Shown here one piece after another: positions 1-7,390 of a DNA stretch of 49,458 nucleotides. The stretch is taken from NCBI GenBank assembly GCA_014655195.1, contig BNBH01000042.1, positions 1 through 49,458 of the forward strand, given 5' to 3'. The DNA is from Streptomyces cellulosae. GTDB taxonomy: Bacteria; Actinomycetota; Actinomycetes; Streptomycetales; Streptomycetaceae. The translations under genes and the position numbers were made by a program. Position 1 is the first letter of the stretch, and each line of letters begins with the position of its first letter. A model generated the notes under the pieces. The model saw nothing but the letters and a program-made list of their open reading frames with translations. It did no database searches and was not told the DNA's origin.

Positions 1-214
1 GGGGTGAGGTCTGGTGTCTGTGGTGCGTCGTTCGGTCTGGTGGGGGGGTGAGGTCTGGTGTCTGTGGTGCGTCGTTCGGTCTGGTGGGGGGGGGGTGAGG
101 TCTGGTGTCTGTGGTGCGTCGTCCGGTCTGGTGGGGGGTGATGTCTGGTGTCTGTGGTGCGTCGTCCGGCCTGGTGGCGGGCTGAGGTCTGACGCCTGCG
201 GCGCAGGGTTGCGC
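1..214. repeat. G-rich tandem repeat, about 4.5 copies, with variable poly-G tract
   Basis: Four near-identical units begin at about 6, 50, 97 and 140, and a decayed fifth begins at 184. The period is 44, 47, 43 and 44 bp. The invariant part is 37 bp (it includes GTCTGGTGTCTGTGGTGCG). The first three period differences equal the length of a G run of 7, 10 or 6 bases at 42-48, 86-95 and 133-138. The array may continue left of the window. Its G-tracts on the + strand could form quadruplexes (inference). Confidence 0.9.
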
Positions 215-570
215 TCCGGTGGGGGTGGGCGTAGCGCCCAGGGCCGGTGGGTGGGACGGGGCCGCGGTGGGGGCGGTCGTCCTCGGTCTGGCGCGAGAGT
301 GCGAGCTGGAAAAGTGCGGGGCGCGGACGCGCCAGCCGCTGCGGGCGCCCACCCCCACCCCGTCCCCTCCCCGCCGCGGGCGACTACACCGCCACCGGGG
401 CATGCGCCGCCTCCGCTACATGCGGGCGCAGGCCCGGCCGGCGGCCGCAACCTTCGCCAACCGCGGGCATTCGTGCCGCTGGGGCGATGGGGGAGGGTGG
501 GCGCGGCGGCACCCTGCGGGCGCCAGGTGCGCCGGCACCCCCCCGGCCCACACCCACGCCGGGTGCTAGG

Positions 571-720
571 AAGCCCCAGGGTGTGCAACGCCCCACCCGC
601 GCCCGCTCCGGCTACGGACGAAGCCCGGGGTGTGCGACACCCCATCCCCCACCCGCGCCGTGCGCCCAGACACGCACCGGGTGTGCGACAACCACCCCCG
701 CCCGCACAACCGTGGCCGAA
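571..720. repeat. Degenerate 50-bp tandem repeat, three copies
   Basis: Units start near 571, 621 and 672. Each contains AAGCCC or a variant, then GGGTGTGCRAC and a C-rich tail. The middle copy forms a perfect 7-bp hairpin (GGGGTGT, loop GCG, ACACCCC at 627-643), and the flanking copies are imperfect versions. It is unrelated in sequence to the repeat at the window start. Confidence 0.7.
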
Positions 721-798
721 AACGCACCCCCGGACCGCGCCCCCCGCCCGTAAGTAACTGCACGCGCCTCCCACCTCCCCACGGCCCAACCTGACGGA

Positions 799-812
799 GT
801 GAGCTACCGCAC
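799..812. promoter_or_regulatory. Possible Crp/cAMP half-consensus site upstream of cya
   Basis: GTGAGCTACCGCAC has GTG and CAC arms with the 8-nt spacing of the Streptomyces Crp consensus GTG-N6-GNCAC. It has C where the consensus has the inner G. It sits just upstream of TAGAGT (821-826). Autoregulation of cya is inference only. Confidence 0.3.
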
Positions 813-874
813 ACCTGCCGTAGAGTTGAGCCCGGTCGAGACATGGCCGTGACAGATCGGAAGGGCAGCAACGC

Positions 875-1984
875 GTGAGCGTCGACGACTCGGGTTCCGG
901 TGCGGACGCGCAGGGCGACGGCGAGGATCCGCTTGCTCTGCGCCTCGAGCAGCTCATCCTGGGCGCCGAGCGCCGTTACACGCCGTTCCAGGCGGCCCGC
1001 AGCGCAGGCGTCACGATGGAGCTCGCCACCCGCTTCTGGCGTGCCATGGGCTTCGCCGACGTGGGTCAGGCGAAGGCCCTCACGGAGGCCGACGTCCTCG
1101 CCCTGCGCCGCCTCGCGGGTCTGGTGGAGGCCGGCCTGCTGAGCGAGGCCATGGCCGTCCAGGTCGCCCGGTCCACCGGCCAGACCACCGCACGTTTGGC
1201 CGAATGGCAGATCGACTCCTTCCTGGAGGGGCTGACGGAGCCGCCCGAACCCGGCATGACCCGTACCGAGGTCACGTATCCGATCGTCGAGCTGCTCCTC
1301 CCCGAGCTGGAGGAGTTCCTCGTCTATGTGTGGCGGCGCCAGCTCGCCGCCTCGGCCGGGCGTGTGGTGCAGGAGGCCGACGACGAGGAGATGGTGGACC
1401 GGCGGCTCGCCGTCGCCTTCGCCGACCTCGTGGGCTTCACCCGTCTTACCCGGCGGATGGAGGAGGAAGAGCTCGGAGAGCTCGTCGAGGCCTTCGAGAC
1501 GACCGCCGCCGACCTGGTCGCGGCGCGTGGCGGGCGGCTCATCAAGACCCTCGGCGACGAGGTCCTGTACGCCGCCGACGACGCCGGCACAGCTGCTGAG
1601 ATCGCCCTGCGGTTGATAGAGACCATGGCGAACGACGAGACCATGCCGGAACTGCGCGTCGGCATGGCCTTCGGCACCGTCACCACCCGGATGGGCGATG
1701 TCTTCGGCACCACTGTCAATCTCGCCTCCCGGCTGACCTCCATAGCCCCCCGCGACGCGGTCCTCGTCGATGCCGACTTCGCCCAGGAGCTCATCCGCAC
1801 GGGTGATGCGCCGGCCAGTGAGGCCGCCGCCGCCGAAGCGGCCGCCGCGGCGGAGAAGGAGGGCGAGGAGCCGCCCCGGTACCGCTTCGCGCTCCAGCCG
1901 ATGTGGCAGCGGCCCGTCCGTGGTCTCGGCGTCGTCGAGCCCTGGCTGCTGACGCGCAGGACCCCCTCGGAAGCCTCCGACTGA
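875..1984 (+). CDS. cya: Class III adenylate cyclase
   Basis: Makes cAMP from ATP in the cytoplasm. Residues 20-160 resemble the helical regulatory domain of actinobacterial cyclases of the Rv1264 type. The class III catalytic domain spans about 178-310. All six canonical residues are visible at family spacing: metal-binding D184 and D228, adenine-selecting K224 and D275, and transition-state N282 and R286. This argues for an active adenylate rather than guanylate cyclase. No membrane segment is seen. An Ala/Glu-rich linker (315-333) precedes a short conserved tail. The GTG start at 875 follows GGAAGG at 859-864. The gene appears monocistronic: the next gene is convergent. The position, followed a few genes later by hutH, matches cya in S. 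coelicolor from memory. Confidence 0.95.
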   Translation: MSVDDSGSGADAQGDGEDPLALRLEQLILGAERRYTPFQAARSAGVTMELATRFWRAMGFADVGQAKALTEADVLALRRLAGLVEAGLLSEAMAVQVARSTGQTTARLAEWQIDSFLEGLTEPPEPGMTRTEVTYPIVELLLPELEEFLVYVWRRQLAASAGRVVQEADDEEMVDRRLAVAFADLVGFTRLTRRMEEEELGELVEAFETTAADLVAARGGRLIKTLGDEVLYAADDAGTAAEIALRLIETMANDETMPELRVGMAFGTVTTRMGDVFGTTVNLASRLTSIAPRDAVLVDADFAQELIRTGDAPASEAAAAEAAAAAEKEGEEPPRYRFALQPMWQRPVRGLGVVEPWLLTRRTPSEASD

Positions 1985-2000
1985 TCGTCTGCCCGGCCCC

Positions 2001-2543
2001 TCAGCCGCCCAGGCAGATGTTCAGGAGGGGGAGGCAGAGGCCTCGGTCCTCGTTCTCGTCCGCCTCGTCGTTCTCGTCCTCGGGTGGCGGGGGTGGGGGC
2101 GTCGTCGCCTGCGGTGGCGGTGTCGGGTGCTGTTCCCGTGGGGGTTCGGGTGGCTCGGACGTCTGGGGTGCGGGCGGGGTCGTTTCCGAGCGCGTGCTCG
2201 GTGGTGTTCGGGGTGGTGTCGTCGGCTGCTGGGTGAGCGGCTCCTGCGCCTTTCCGCCTTGTGCCTTCGGTGACGTCGGACTCGGGTGCGGGGCCGGTGG
2301 GGGTGCCGTGGCCCCGGAGGGGTCCGCCGGCTTCCCGCTCGGTGGCGTGGAGGCGCCGCTCTCCTCCGGGGACGGGAGCGGGGCCGCCTGTGCGTCCCTC
2401 GGTGGGGCGTCCGGCATTGAGAGGTGGATCAGGGTCGCCGCGCCCACCGTCAGGGTCAGGGCGCCCGCTGCCAGGAGCGCGCGGCGGTGGCGGGGCTTTC
2501 TGTGGCGTCCCCGGGAGACGGTGCGCGTCTCGTCCTGTGTCAT
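2001..2543 (-). CDS. Proline-rich membrane-anchored or secreted protein, unknown function
   Basis: A 180-aa protein. The basic N-terminus (RGRHRKPRHRR) is followed by one hydrophobic segment at about residues 22-42, which gives a signal anchor or uncleaved signal peptide. The exported part is almost entirely Pro/Thr/Ser/Glu, probably disordered and possibly spanning the wall. The last 12 residues (RGLCLPLLNICLGG) differ: they are hydrophobic with two Cys, and may form a disulfide or a docking tail. A GGGGGGAGA ribosome site lies just upstream of the ATG at 2543, so the in-frame start 13 codons further upstream is rejected. The gene converges with cya, 16 bp from its stop, and diverges from the enoyl-CoA hydratase. 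I do not recognise a named family. Confidence 0.75.
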   Translation of the reverse strand: MTQDETRTVSRGRHRKPRHRRALLAAGALTLTVGAATLIHLSMPDAPPRDAQAAPLPSPEESGASTPPSGKPADPSGATAPPPAPHPSPTSPKAQGGKAQEPLTQQPTTPPRTPPSTRSETTPPAPQTSEPPEPPREQHPTPPPQATTPPPPPPEDENDEADENEDRGLCLPLLNICLGG

Positions 2544-2689
2544 GGTCTGTCTCCCCCCTGCGGCGCGCCGCGGTGTGCGCACGGTACGCGCCGGGGGCTA
2601 CACGGCTCAGGCGAGTCGGTCGTATGTCACTCGAACGGGTGGACCCTTTTCCTCAGTGGCTCCCGGCTGCCATGATCGGGGCGAGCCAA

Positions 2690-2705
2690 GTTAACCCGCG
2701 TTAAC
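2690..2705. promoter_or_regulatory. GTTAAC repeat, candidate operator
   Basis: Two GTTAAC hexamers (2690-2695 and 2700-2705), each itself palindromic, are exactly 10 bp apart and together form a near-palindrome. They stand immediately before the GGAGG ribosome site of the enoyl-CoA hydratase gene. One-turn spacing and AT-richness in a very GC-rich background suggest a repressor site (inference). Confidence 0.4.
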
Positions 2706-2716
2706 CGGAGGGTGTC

Positions 2717-3517
2717 ATGAGTGAGGAACGGTTCGGGGAGTTCGTGCTGGTGCGGCGGCACGAGCGGGGGCATGTCGCGGAGCTCGTCCTCGACCGGCCG
2801 AAGGCCATGAACGCGGTGTCGACCGAGATGGCCCGTTCCGTCGCCGGCGCCTGTGCGGCGCTGGGCGAGGACCGTGACGTACGCGCGGTGGTGCTGACCT
2901 CGTCGCACGAGCGGGCGTTCTGCGTGGGGGCCGACCTGAAGGAGCGGAACTCGTTCACGGACGCTGACCTCGTGCGGCAGCGGCCTGTGGCGCGGGCGGC
3001 CTACACCGGGGTGCTGCAGCTGCCTGTGCCTGCCATTGCCGCCGTGCACGGTTTCGCTCTGGGCGGCGGGTGCGAGCTTGCTCTGTCGTGCGACGTGATC
3101 GTCGCCGACCGCACGGCCGTCATGGGGCTGCCCGAGGTGTCCGTCGGCGTCATTCCGGGCGGGGGCGGTACGCAGTTGCTGCCCCGGCGGGTCGGGTCGG
3201 CTCGGGCGGCCGAGCTGATTTTCACCGCGCGGCGCGTCGAGGCCGAGGAGGCTCGGCAGATCGGGCTCGTGGACGAGCTGGTCGAGGAGGGGCGGGACCG
3301 GGAGGCGGCGCTCGCCATGGCCGCGCGGATCGCCGCGAACTCCCCTGTGGGACTGCGCGCCGCCAAGCGGGCGCTGCGGCTCGGGCACGGGCTCGATCTG
3401 CCGGCCGGGCTCGAGGTCGAGGACGCGGCCTGGCGGTCCGTGGCGTTCTCCGGGGACCGGGCCGAGGGTGTCGCCGCCTTCAACGAGAAGCGGCGGCCGG
3501 AATGGCCGGGTGAGTGA
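2717..3517 (+). CDS. Enoyl-CoA hydratase/isomerase family protein
   Basis: A 266-aa crotonase-fold protein, the usual length. The oxyanion-hole segment AFCVGADLKE (67-76) and HGFALGGGCELAL (111-123) are present. The two catalytic glutamates of true hydratases are both present 20 residues apart, as in the mammalian mitochondrial enzyme: E120 (GGGCE) and E140 (GLPE). A hydratase acting on trans-2-enoyl-CoA in fatty-acid or amino-acid breakdown is therefore more likely than an isomerase. The substrate is not readable from sequence. The ATG at 2717 follows GGAGG at 2707-2711. It probably stands alone: the next + gene starts 43 bp later without a strong ribosome site. Confidence 0.92.
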   Translation: MSEERFGEFVLVRRHERGHVAELVLDRPKAMNAVSTEMARSVAGACAALGEDRDVRAVVLTSSHERAFCVGADLKERNSFTDADLVRQRPVARAAYTGVLQLPVPAIAAVHGFALGGGCELALSCDVIVADRTAVMGLPEVSVGVIPGGGGTQLLPRRVGSARAAELIFTARRVEAEEARQIGLVDELVEEGRDREAALAMAARIAANSPVGLRAAKRALRLGHGLDLPAGLEVEDAAWRSVAFSGDRAEGVAAFNEKRRPEWPGE

Positions 3518-3560
3518 CCTCGATGTCTCGATAAGCGGAAAATCTCCCTAATCTGGGGGA

Positions 3561-4712
3561 ATGGGTGAGGAAAGCCGGCTGGCGGCCGTGGTGGCGCTGG
3601 CTCAGGGCATGGCCGCCGCGCACAGTTCGCGGGAGGCGTGGCGGGCCGCCGCCGGCGGGGCCCGCCGGGCCCTGGGCGGGAGTTTCGCCGCGCTGTCGGT
3701 GTGGGAGCGGGAGCTCGGACGGCTGCGGGTGCTGGTGAACGTCGGGGAGCTCGCCGAGGGGGAGGAGGAGTTCCCCGAGGACGAGTCGTACCCGGTGTAC
3801 CAGTTCGCCGAGATCACCGAGTTCCTGCACGAGCAGTGGGCCGGCGGGGGCGAGCCCGACGCCTGGGTGGAGACCGCGGAGGGCCCCGAGGAGGGGCGTG
3901 CCGGCTACTGCCACCAGCGGGTCGCGGCGCTGCGGCGGCGCGGGCGCGGCTGCTGCGTCGTCGCGCCGATCGTGCTGCACGGGCGGGCCTGGGGCGAGCT
4001 GTACGTGGCCCGGCCGGTCGGCGAGCCCGTGTTCGGGCGGGCGGACGCCGACTTCGCGACCGTGCTGGCCGCCGTGGTGGCCGCGGGGATCGCGCAGACC
4101 GAGCGGCTGGAGGAGGCACGGCGGCTGGCCTTCACGGACTCGCTGACGGGGCTCGCCAACCGGCGGGCCGTGGACGCCCGGCTGGACGAGGCGGTCGAGC
4201 TGCACCGGCGCGAGGGGGCCGTCGTCAGCCTGGTGGTGTGCGACGTCAACGGGCTGAAGCGGGTCAACGACACCCTCGGGCACTCCGTGGGCGACCGGCT
4301 GCTGGAGCGGTTCGGGACCGTGCTGTCGCTGTGCGGGGCCATGCTGCCGGGCGCCCTGGCGGCGCGGCTCGGAGGTGACGAGTTCTGTCTGCTGGCGGTG
4401 GGGCCGTCCGCCGACGAGGTGGTGAAGGCGGCCGACGAGGTGTGCCGCCGGGCCGTGGAGCTGGGCATCGGGGACGGTGTCGCGTGCGGGGTGGCGTCCA
4501 CGGAGGACCCGATCGGGCCGGTGCGCTCGGCGCGGCGGCTGTTCCGGCTGGCCGACGCGGCGCAGTACCGGGCCAAGGCCGAGCGGGCCGCGCACCCCGT
4601 GGTGGCCGGGCGGCAGGGTCCTGACGACCCCGTGGTGCGGCTCGCCGACGAACCCTCGCGGGAGGCCGACGGGGAGCGGCGCCGGTTCCGCGGGCGGCAC
4701 GCGCCCGGGTAA
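3561..4712 (+). CDS. GAF-GGDEF protein, probable diguanylate cyclase
   Basis: A 383-aa soluble protein. An N-terminal GAF-like sensory domain (about 8-180) is followed by a GGDEF domain (about 188-345). The signature GGDEF is intact at 271-275, with the expected D193 (FTDSLTGL) and N230 (DVNGLKRVND) regions, so it should make cyclic di-GMP. The RxxD inhibitory I-site, expected to begin nine residues before GGDEF (around 262-265), is absent (LPGA), so classical product inhibition is unlikely. There is no EAL domain. The start is uncertain: GGGGGA abuts the ATG at 3561 with no spacer, so translation may be leaderless or begin later at M17. Cyclic di-GMP controls development through BldD in Streptomyces; a link for this protein is inference. 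Confidence 0.85.
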   Translation: MGEESRLAAVVALAQGMAAAHSSREAWRAAAGGARRALGGSFAALSVWERELGRLRVLVNVGELAEGEEEFPEDESYPVYQFAEITEFLHEQWAGGGEPDAWVETAEGPEEGRAGYCHQRVAALRRRGRGCCVVAPIVLHGRAWGELYVARPVGEPVFGRADADFATVLAAVVAAGIAQTERLEEARRLAFTDSLTGLANRRAVDARLDEAVELHRREGAVVSLVVCDVNGLKRVNDTLGHSVGDRLLERFGTVLSLCGAMLPGALAARLGGDEFCLLAVGPSADEVVKAADEVCRRAVELGIGDGVACGVASTEDPIGPVRSARRLFRLADAAQYRAKAERAAHPVVAGRQGPDDPVVRLADEPSREADGERRRFRGRHAPG

Positions 4713-4770
4713 GGGGCGCGGCCCGGGTCCGGTGGTGACAGTGGGGCATTCACTGCGTAGGCTCCTGAAT

Positions 4771-6315
4771 ATGGATATGCACACAGTGGTGGTGGGGACG
4801 TCGGGCGTGACCGCGTCCGACGTGCTGGCCGTGGCACGCGGCGGCGCCCGCGTCGAACTGTCCGAGGAGGCGGTCGCCGCCCTCGCCGCGTCCCGCGAGA
4901 TCGTGGACGCCCTGGCCGCCAAGCCGGACCCTGTCTACGGGGTGAGCACCGGCTTCGGCGCCCTGGCGACCCGGCACATCAGCCCCGACCTGCGCGCCCA
5001 GCTCCAGCGCAACATCGTCCGCTCGCACGCCGCCGGCATGGGGCCGCGGGTGGAGCGTGAGGTCGTCCGGGCGCTGATGTTCCTGCGGCTCAAGACCCTC
5101 TGCTCCGGGCACACCGGCGTCCGGCCCGAGGTCGCGCAGACCATGGCCGACGTGCTGAATGCCGGGATCACCCCGATCGTGCACGAGTACGGCTCCCTGG
5201 GCTGCTCCGGCGACCTCGCCCCGCTGTCGCACTGCGCCCTCGCGCTGATGGGCGAGGGGGAGGCGGAGGGTCCCGACGGCAGCGTGCGGCCCGCCGGCGA
5301 GCTGCTCGCCGCGCACGGCATCCGGCCCGTCGAACTGCGCGAGAAGGAAGGGCTCGCCCTTCTCAACGGCACCGACGGCATGCTCGGCATGCTGGTCATG
5401 GCCCTCGCCGACCTGGACCTCCTGTACCGGTCCGCCGACGTCACCGCCGCGCTGAGCCTGGAGGCGCTGCTCGGCACCGACAAGGTGCTCGCGCCCGAGC
5501 TGCACGCCATCCGCCCGCACCCCGGTCAGGCCGCCAGCGCCGCCAACATGCTGGCCGTGCTGGAGGGTTCGGGCCTGACAGGGCATCACCAGGACGACGC
5601 GCCCCGGGTCCAGGACGCCTACTCGGTGCGCTGCGCCCCGCAGGTCGCCGGCGCCGGACGCGACACCCTCACGCACGCCCGGCTGGTCGCCGAGCGTGAG
5701 CTCGCCGCCGCCGTCGACAACCCGGTGGTGCTGCCCGACGGCCGCGTGGAGTCGAACGGCAACTTCCACGGGGCGCCGGTCGCCTACGTACTGGACTTCC
5801 TCGCCATCGCCGTCGCCGACCTCGCCTCCATCACGGAGCGCCGTACCGACCGGCTGCTGGACAAGAACCGCAGCCACGGGCTGCCGCCGTTCCTCGCCGA
5901 CGACGCCGGCGTCGACTCCGGGCTGATGATCGCCCAGTACACGCAGGCCGCCCTGGTCAGCGAGCTGAAGCGGCTCGCCGTACCGGCGTCGGCGGACTCC
6001 ATCCCGTCGTCCGCGATGCAGGAGGACCACGTCTCCATGGGCTGGTCGGCCGCGCGCAAGCTGCGTACCGCCGTCGACGGGCTGACCAGGGTCGTCGCCG
6101 TGGAGCTGTACGCCGCCGCACGGGCCGTGGAGCTGCGTGAGGGCCTCACCCCCGCCCCGGCGACCCGCGCGGTCCTGAAGGCGCTGCGGGAGGCCGGTGT
6201 GCCCGGTCCCGGACCCGACCGGTACCTGGCGCCCGATCTGGCCGCCGCGGAGACCTTCGTACGGAACGGGCGGCTGGTCGAGGCCGTGGAACGGGTCACA
6301 GGTCCGCTGAGGTGA
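4771..6315 (+). CDS. hutH: Histidine ammonia-lyase
   Basis: Deaminates L-histidine to trans-urocanate, the first step of histidine use. The 514-aa protein covers the whole family: the N-terminal YGVSTGFG (56-63) with the catalytic Tyr, and GSLGCSGDLAPLSH (141-154), which supplies the MIO cofactor triad. As in other Streptomyces HALs, the triad is Cys-Ser-Gly (145-147) rather than Ala-Ser-Gly. The later conserved stretch SIPSSAMQEDHVSMG is present. The open frame extends upstream to 4477 through the preceding gene. ATG 4771 (or 4777, also in frame) is chosen because homology begins there. No strong ribosome site is visible. No other hut genes are adjacent, so the pathway is scattered. A terminator hairpin follows at 6323-6352. 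Confidence 0.96.
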   Translation: MDMHTVVVGTSGVTASDVLAVARGGARVELSEEAVAALAASREIVDALAAKPDPVYGVSTGFGALATRHISPDLRAQLQRNIVRSHAAGMGPRVEREVVRALMFLRLKTLCSGHTGVRPEVAQTMADVLNAGITPIVHEYGSLGCSGDLAPLSHCALALMGEGEAEGPDGSVRPAGELLAAHGIRPVELREKEGLALLNGTDGMLGMLVMALADLDLLYRSADVTAALSLEALLGTDKVLAPELHAIRPHPGQAASAANMLAVLEGSGLTGHHQDDAPRVQDAYSVRCAPQVAGAGRDTLTHARLVAERELAAAVDNPVVLPDGRVESNGNFHGAPVAYVLDFLAIAVADLASITERRTDRLLDKNRSHGLPPFLADDAGVDSGLMIAQYTQAALVSELKRLAVPASADSIPSSAMQEDHVSMGWSAARKLRTAVDGLTRVVAVELYAAARAVELREGLTPAPATRAVLKALREAGVPGPGPDRYLAPDLAAAETFVRNGRLVEAVERVTGPLR

Positions 6316-6322
6316 CAAGGTC

Positions 6323-6352
6323 GGGGCCCCGCGGACGACTCCGCGGGGCCCC
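6323..6352. terminator. Bidirectional hairpin between hutH and the LAXTG gene
   Basis: Perfect 12-bp stem: GGGGCCCCGCGG at 6323-6334, loop ACGACT, complement at 6341-6352. It lies between two convergent stops (6315 and 6374). There is no U-tract, as is common in Streptomyces. Confidence 0.85.
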
Positions 6353-6373
6353 GGCATGCCGTGGGAGGGGCGC

Positions 6374-6700
6374 TCAGAACTCCAGGCGCTCCCTGCGCAC
6401 CGAATACACGACGAAACCGGCGCCGAGGGCCAGACAGGCCGTGCCGCCGACGATGTACGGGGTGCTGTCGAAGCTGCCGGTGTCCGCGAGGCGGACGCCC
6501 TGGGCGGTGCTCTCCAGCTGGGCCGAGGTCGCGCTCGACACGCCTCTCGCCTGCTCGGTGACCTGCGGGGACGGGCTCGCGGAGGGCGCGGTCCGGTCCG
6601 GGGCGTCCGAGGTCGCGTTCGCGGACGGGACGAACCACAGGGCGCACAGCAGGGTGCCCGCGGCGGTGGCGGTCAGCAACGGACGGAGCGCGGATGACAC
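6374..6700 (-). CDS. LAXTG-type sortase substrate, small surface protein
   Basis: A 108-aa protein. The signal peptide spans residues 1 to about 29, with probable cleavage after SANA. A Ser/Thr/Pro-rich mature part (30-70) follows. The sorting signal LADTG is at 71-75, then a hydrophobic span at about 81-99 and the basic tail RRERLEF. LAXTG plus membrane span plus charged tail is the recognition signal of class E sortases, which attach chaplins and other proteins to the wall in Streptomyces (family knowledge). Only about 40 residues would remain exposed, so it may be a spacer or a cofactor rather than an enzyme. No sortase gene is nearby. The ATG at 6700 places the signal peptide correctly. 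Confidence 0.8.
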   Translation of the reverse strand: MSSALRPLLTATAAGTLLCALWFVPSANATSDAPDRTAPSASPSPQVTEQARGVSSATSAQLESTAQGVRLADTGSFDSTPYIVGGTACLALGAGFVVYSVRRERLEF

Positions 6701-7260
6701 GGAATATCGATCCCCTTGTGGCGCTGGCGAATTGGCCGTGTGGGCTGATGGTAGTGAACCGCGCGGGTCACAGGAAAGTCACGGGAGCACCTCCCCTGCG
6801 CTCCGGGTGCGACTCCTTGAGATATATGGGGTTTTGTCCCTTTCGACCCCGAGGAGATGGGCGTCTGGATGCTGAACGGGCTTGTGTGCAAAGCTTTGTG
6901 ACCGAGGACACAGTAAGAATCGCCCATCTCTCTTACGTACCCGTTCGTGCTGGTCGGCGGGGGTGGCGAGGGGACGGCCGGGGTGAATCGCGCGCGCCGA
7001 CGGGCGGTTGGATCACGACCCGTACTCGCGTGAAAGGGGAGGCGGCGACGAGGATGGCGGGCGGTTCGACGAGGACTGCGAAGACGAGTCCGACGACGAA
7101 GAGTCCCCCGCACGACGAGGCGTCCTCCGACGGCGGTTCCCGCGGCGGCTGAGACGACTTGAGGAAATGTTGGCCCCGGGAGGCAACCGACGCCCCGGGC
7201 CGGCACGTCTCAATCGGCGCGCTGACCGGCGTTCCCGCGGTCCGCAACGGCGGACGTGGT

Positions 7261-7282
7261 GAGTCCCACACGAGTGGGACTC
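7261..7282. promoter_or_regulatory. Perfect inverted repeat upstream of L,D-transpeptidase promoter
   Basis: GAGTCCCAC, loop ACGA, GTGGGACTC: a 9-bp perfect inverted repeat that ends one base before the putative -35 GGAAC (7284-7288). It could be an operator or the terminator of an upstream transcript. Confidence 0.45.
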
Positions 7283-7283
7283 G

Positions 7284-7310
7284 GGAACCGGATCACCCGG
7301 TCGTAGCGTT
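7284..7310 (+). promoter_or_regulatory. ECF (SigE-like) promoter candidate for L,D-transpeptidase
   Basis: GGAACC at 7284-7289 is followed after 17 bases by CGTT at 7307-7310. GAAC(C) with an N16-17 spacer and CGTC/CGTT is the style of envelope-stress ECF promoters in Streptomyces (family knowledge, recalled). The distance to the start codon at 7391 is about 75 bp. Confidence 0.45.
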
Positions 7311-7390
7311 GAAGCTTGTGGACGAGGCGCCTCGGCTCCCGCCAGGGGCCTCGTGGGGTTGGGATTCTGGCAACGATGGAGAAGCGTGTG

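Larger units (their letters stand above)
215..874. other. Non-coding stretch upstream of cya
   Basis: No reading frame here has a plausible start, ribosome site or recognisable protein, although several long open frames arise from extreme GC content. The stretch is C-rich on the + strand from about 330. It contains a second minisatellite (571-720) and ends with the probable cya promoter region. A GTG-N8-CAC element lies at 799-812, and a TAGAGT hexamer at 821-826 could be a -10. Confidence 0.6.
6701..7390. other. Long intergenic region with palindromes and an ECF-type promoter
   Basis: A 690-bp gap between the divergent LAXTG and L,D-transpeptidase genes. I see a 10-bp inverted repeat (GAGATGGGCG at 6854-6863, complement at 6921-6930) enclosing the palindrome CAAAGCTTTG (6889-6898). 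There is also a GGGGTGAATC motif at 6980-6989, a 9-bp perfect hairpin at 7261-7282 and an ECF-like promoter at 7284-7310. An acidic open frame at about 7008-7262 (rich in Asp/Glu, then Arg) has no good start or homologue that I recognise, and I do not call it. Confidence 0.6.

Noticed and set aside
14..757. Open frames across the upstream repeats
   Set aside because: They consist of repeat translations (WCLWCVV...) and Pro/Arg-rich sequence with no ribosome site or homology.
4477..4770. N-terminal extension of hutH
   Set aside because: It overlaps the GGDEF gene in another frame, and HutH homology and usual length begin at 4771.
6980..6989. Full c-di-AMP riboswitch call
   Set aside because: Only the GGGGTGAATC core and some neighbouring pieces resemble the family. 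The conserved 3' part is missing and the promoter of the next gene lies downstream, so I list it only as a low-confidence finding.
7008..7262. Acidic 84-codon frame in the long intergenic region
   Set aside because: It begins with TTG without a ribosome site, changes from Asp/Glu-rich to Arg-rich and runs through the palindromic promoter region; not convincing as a gene.
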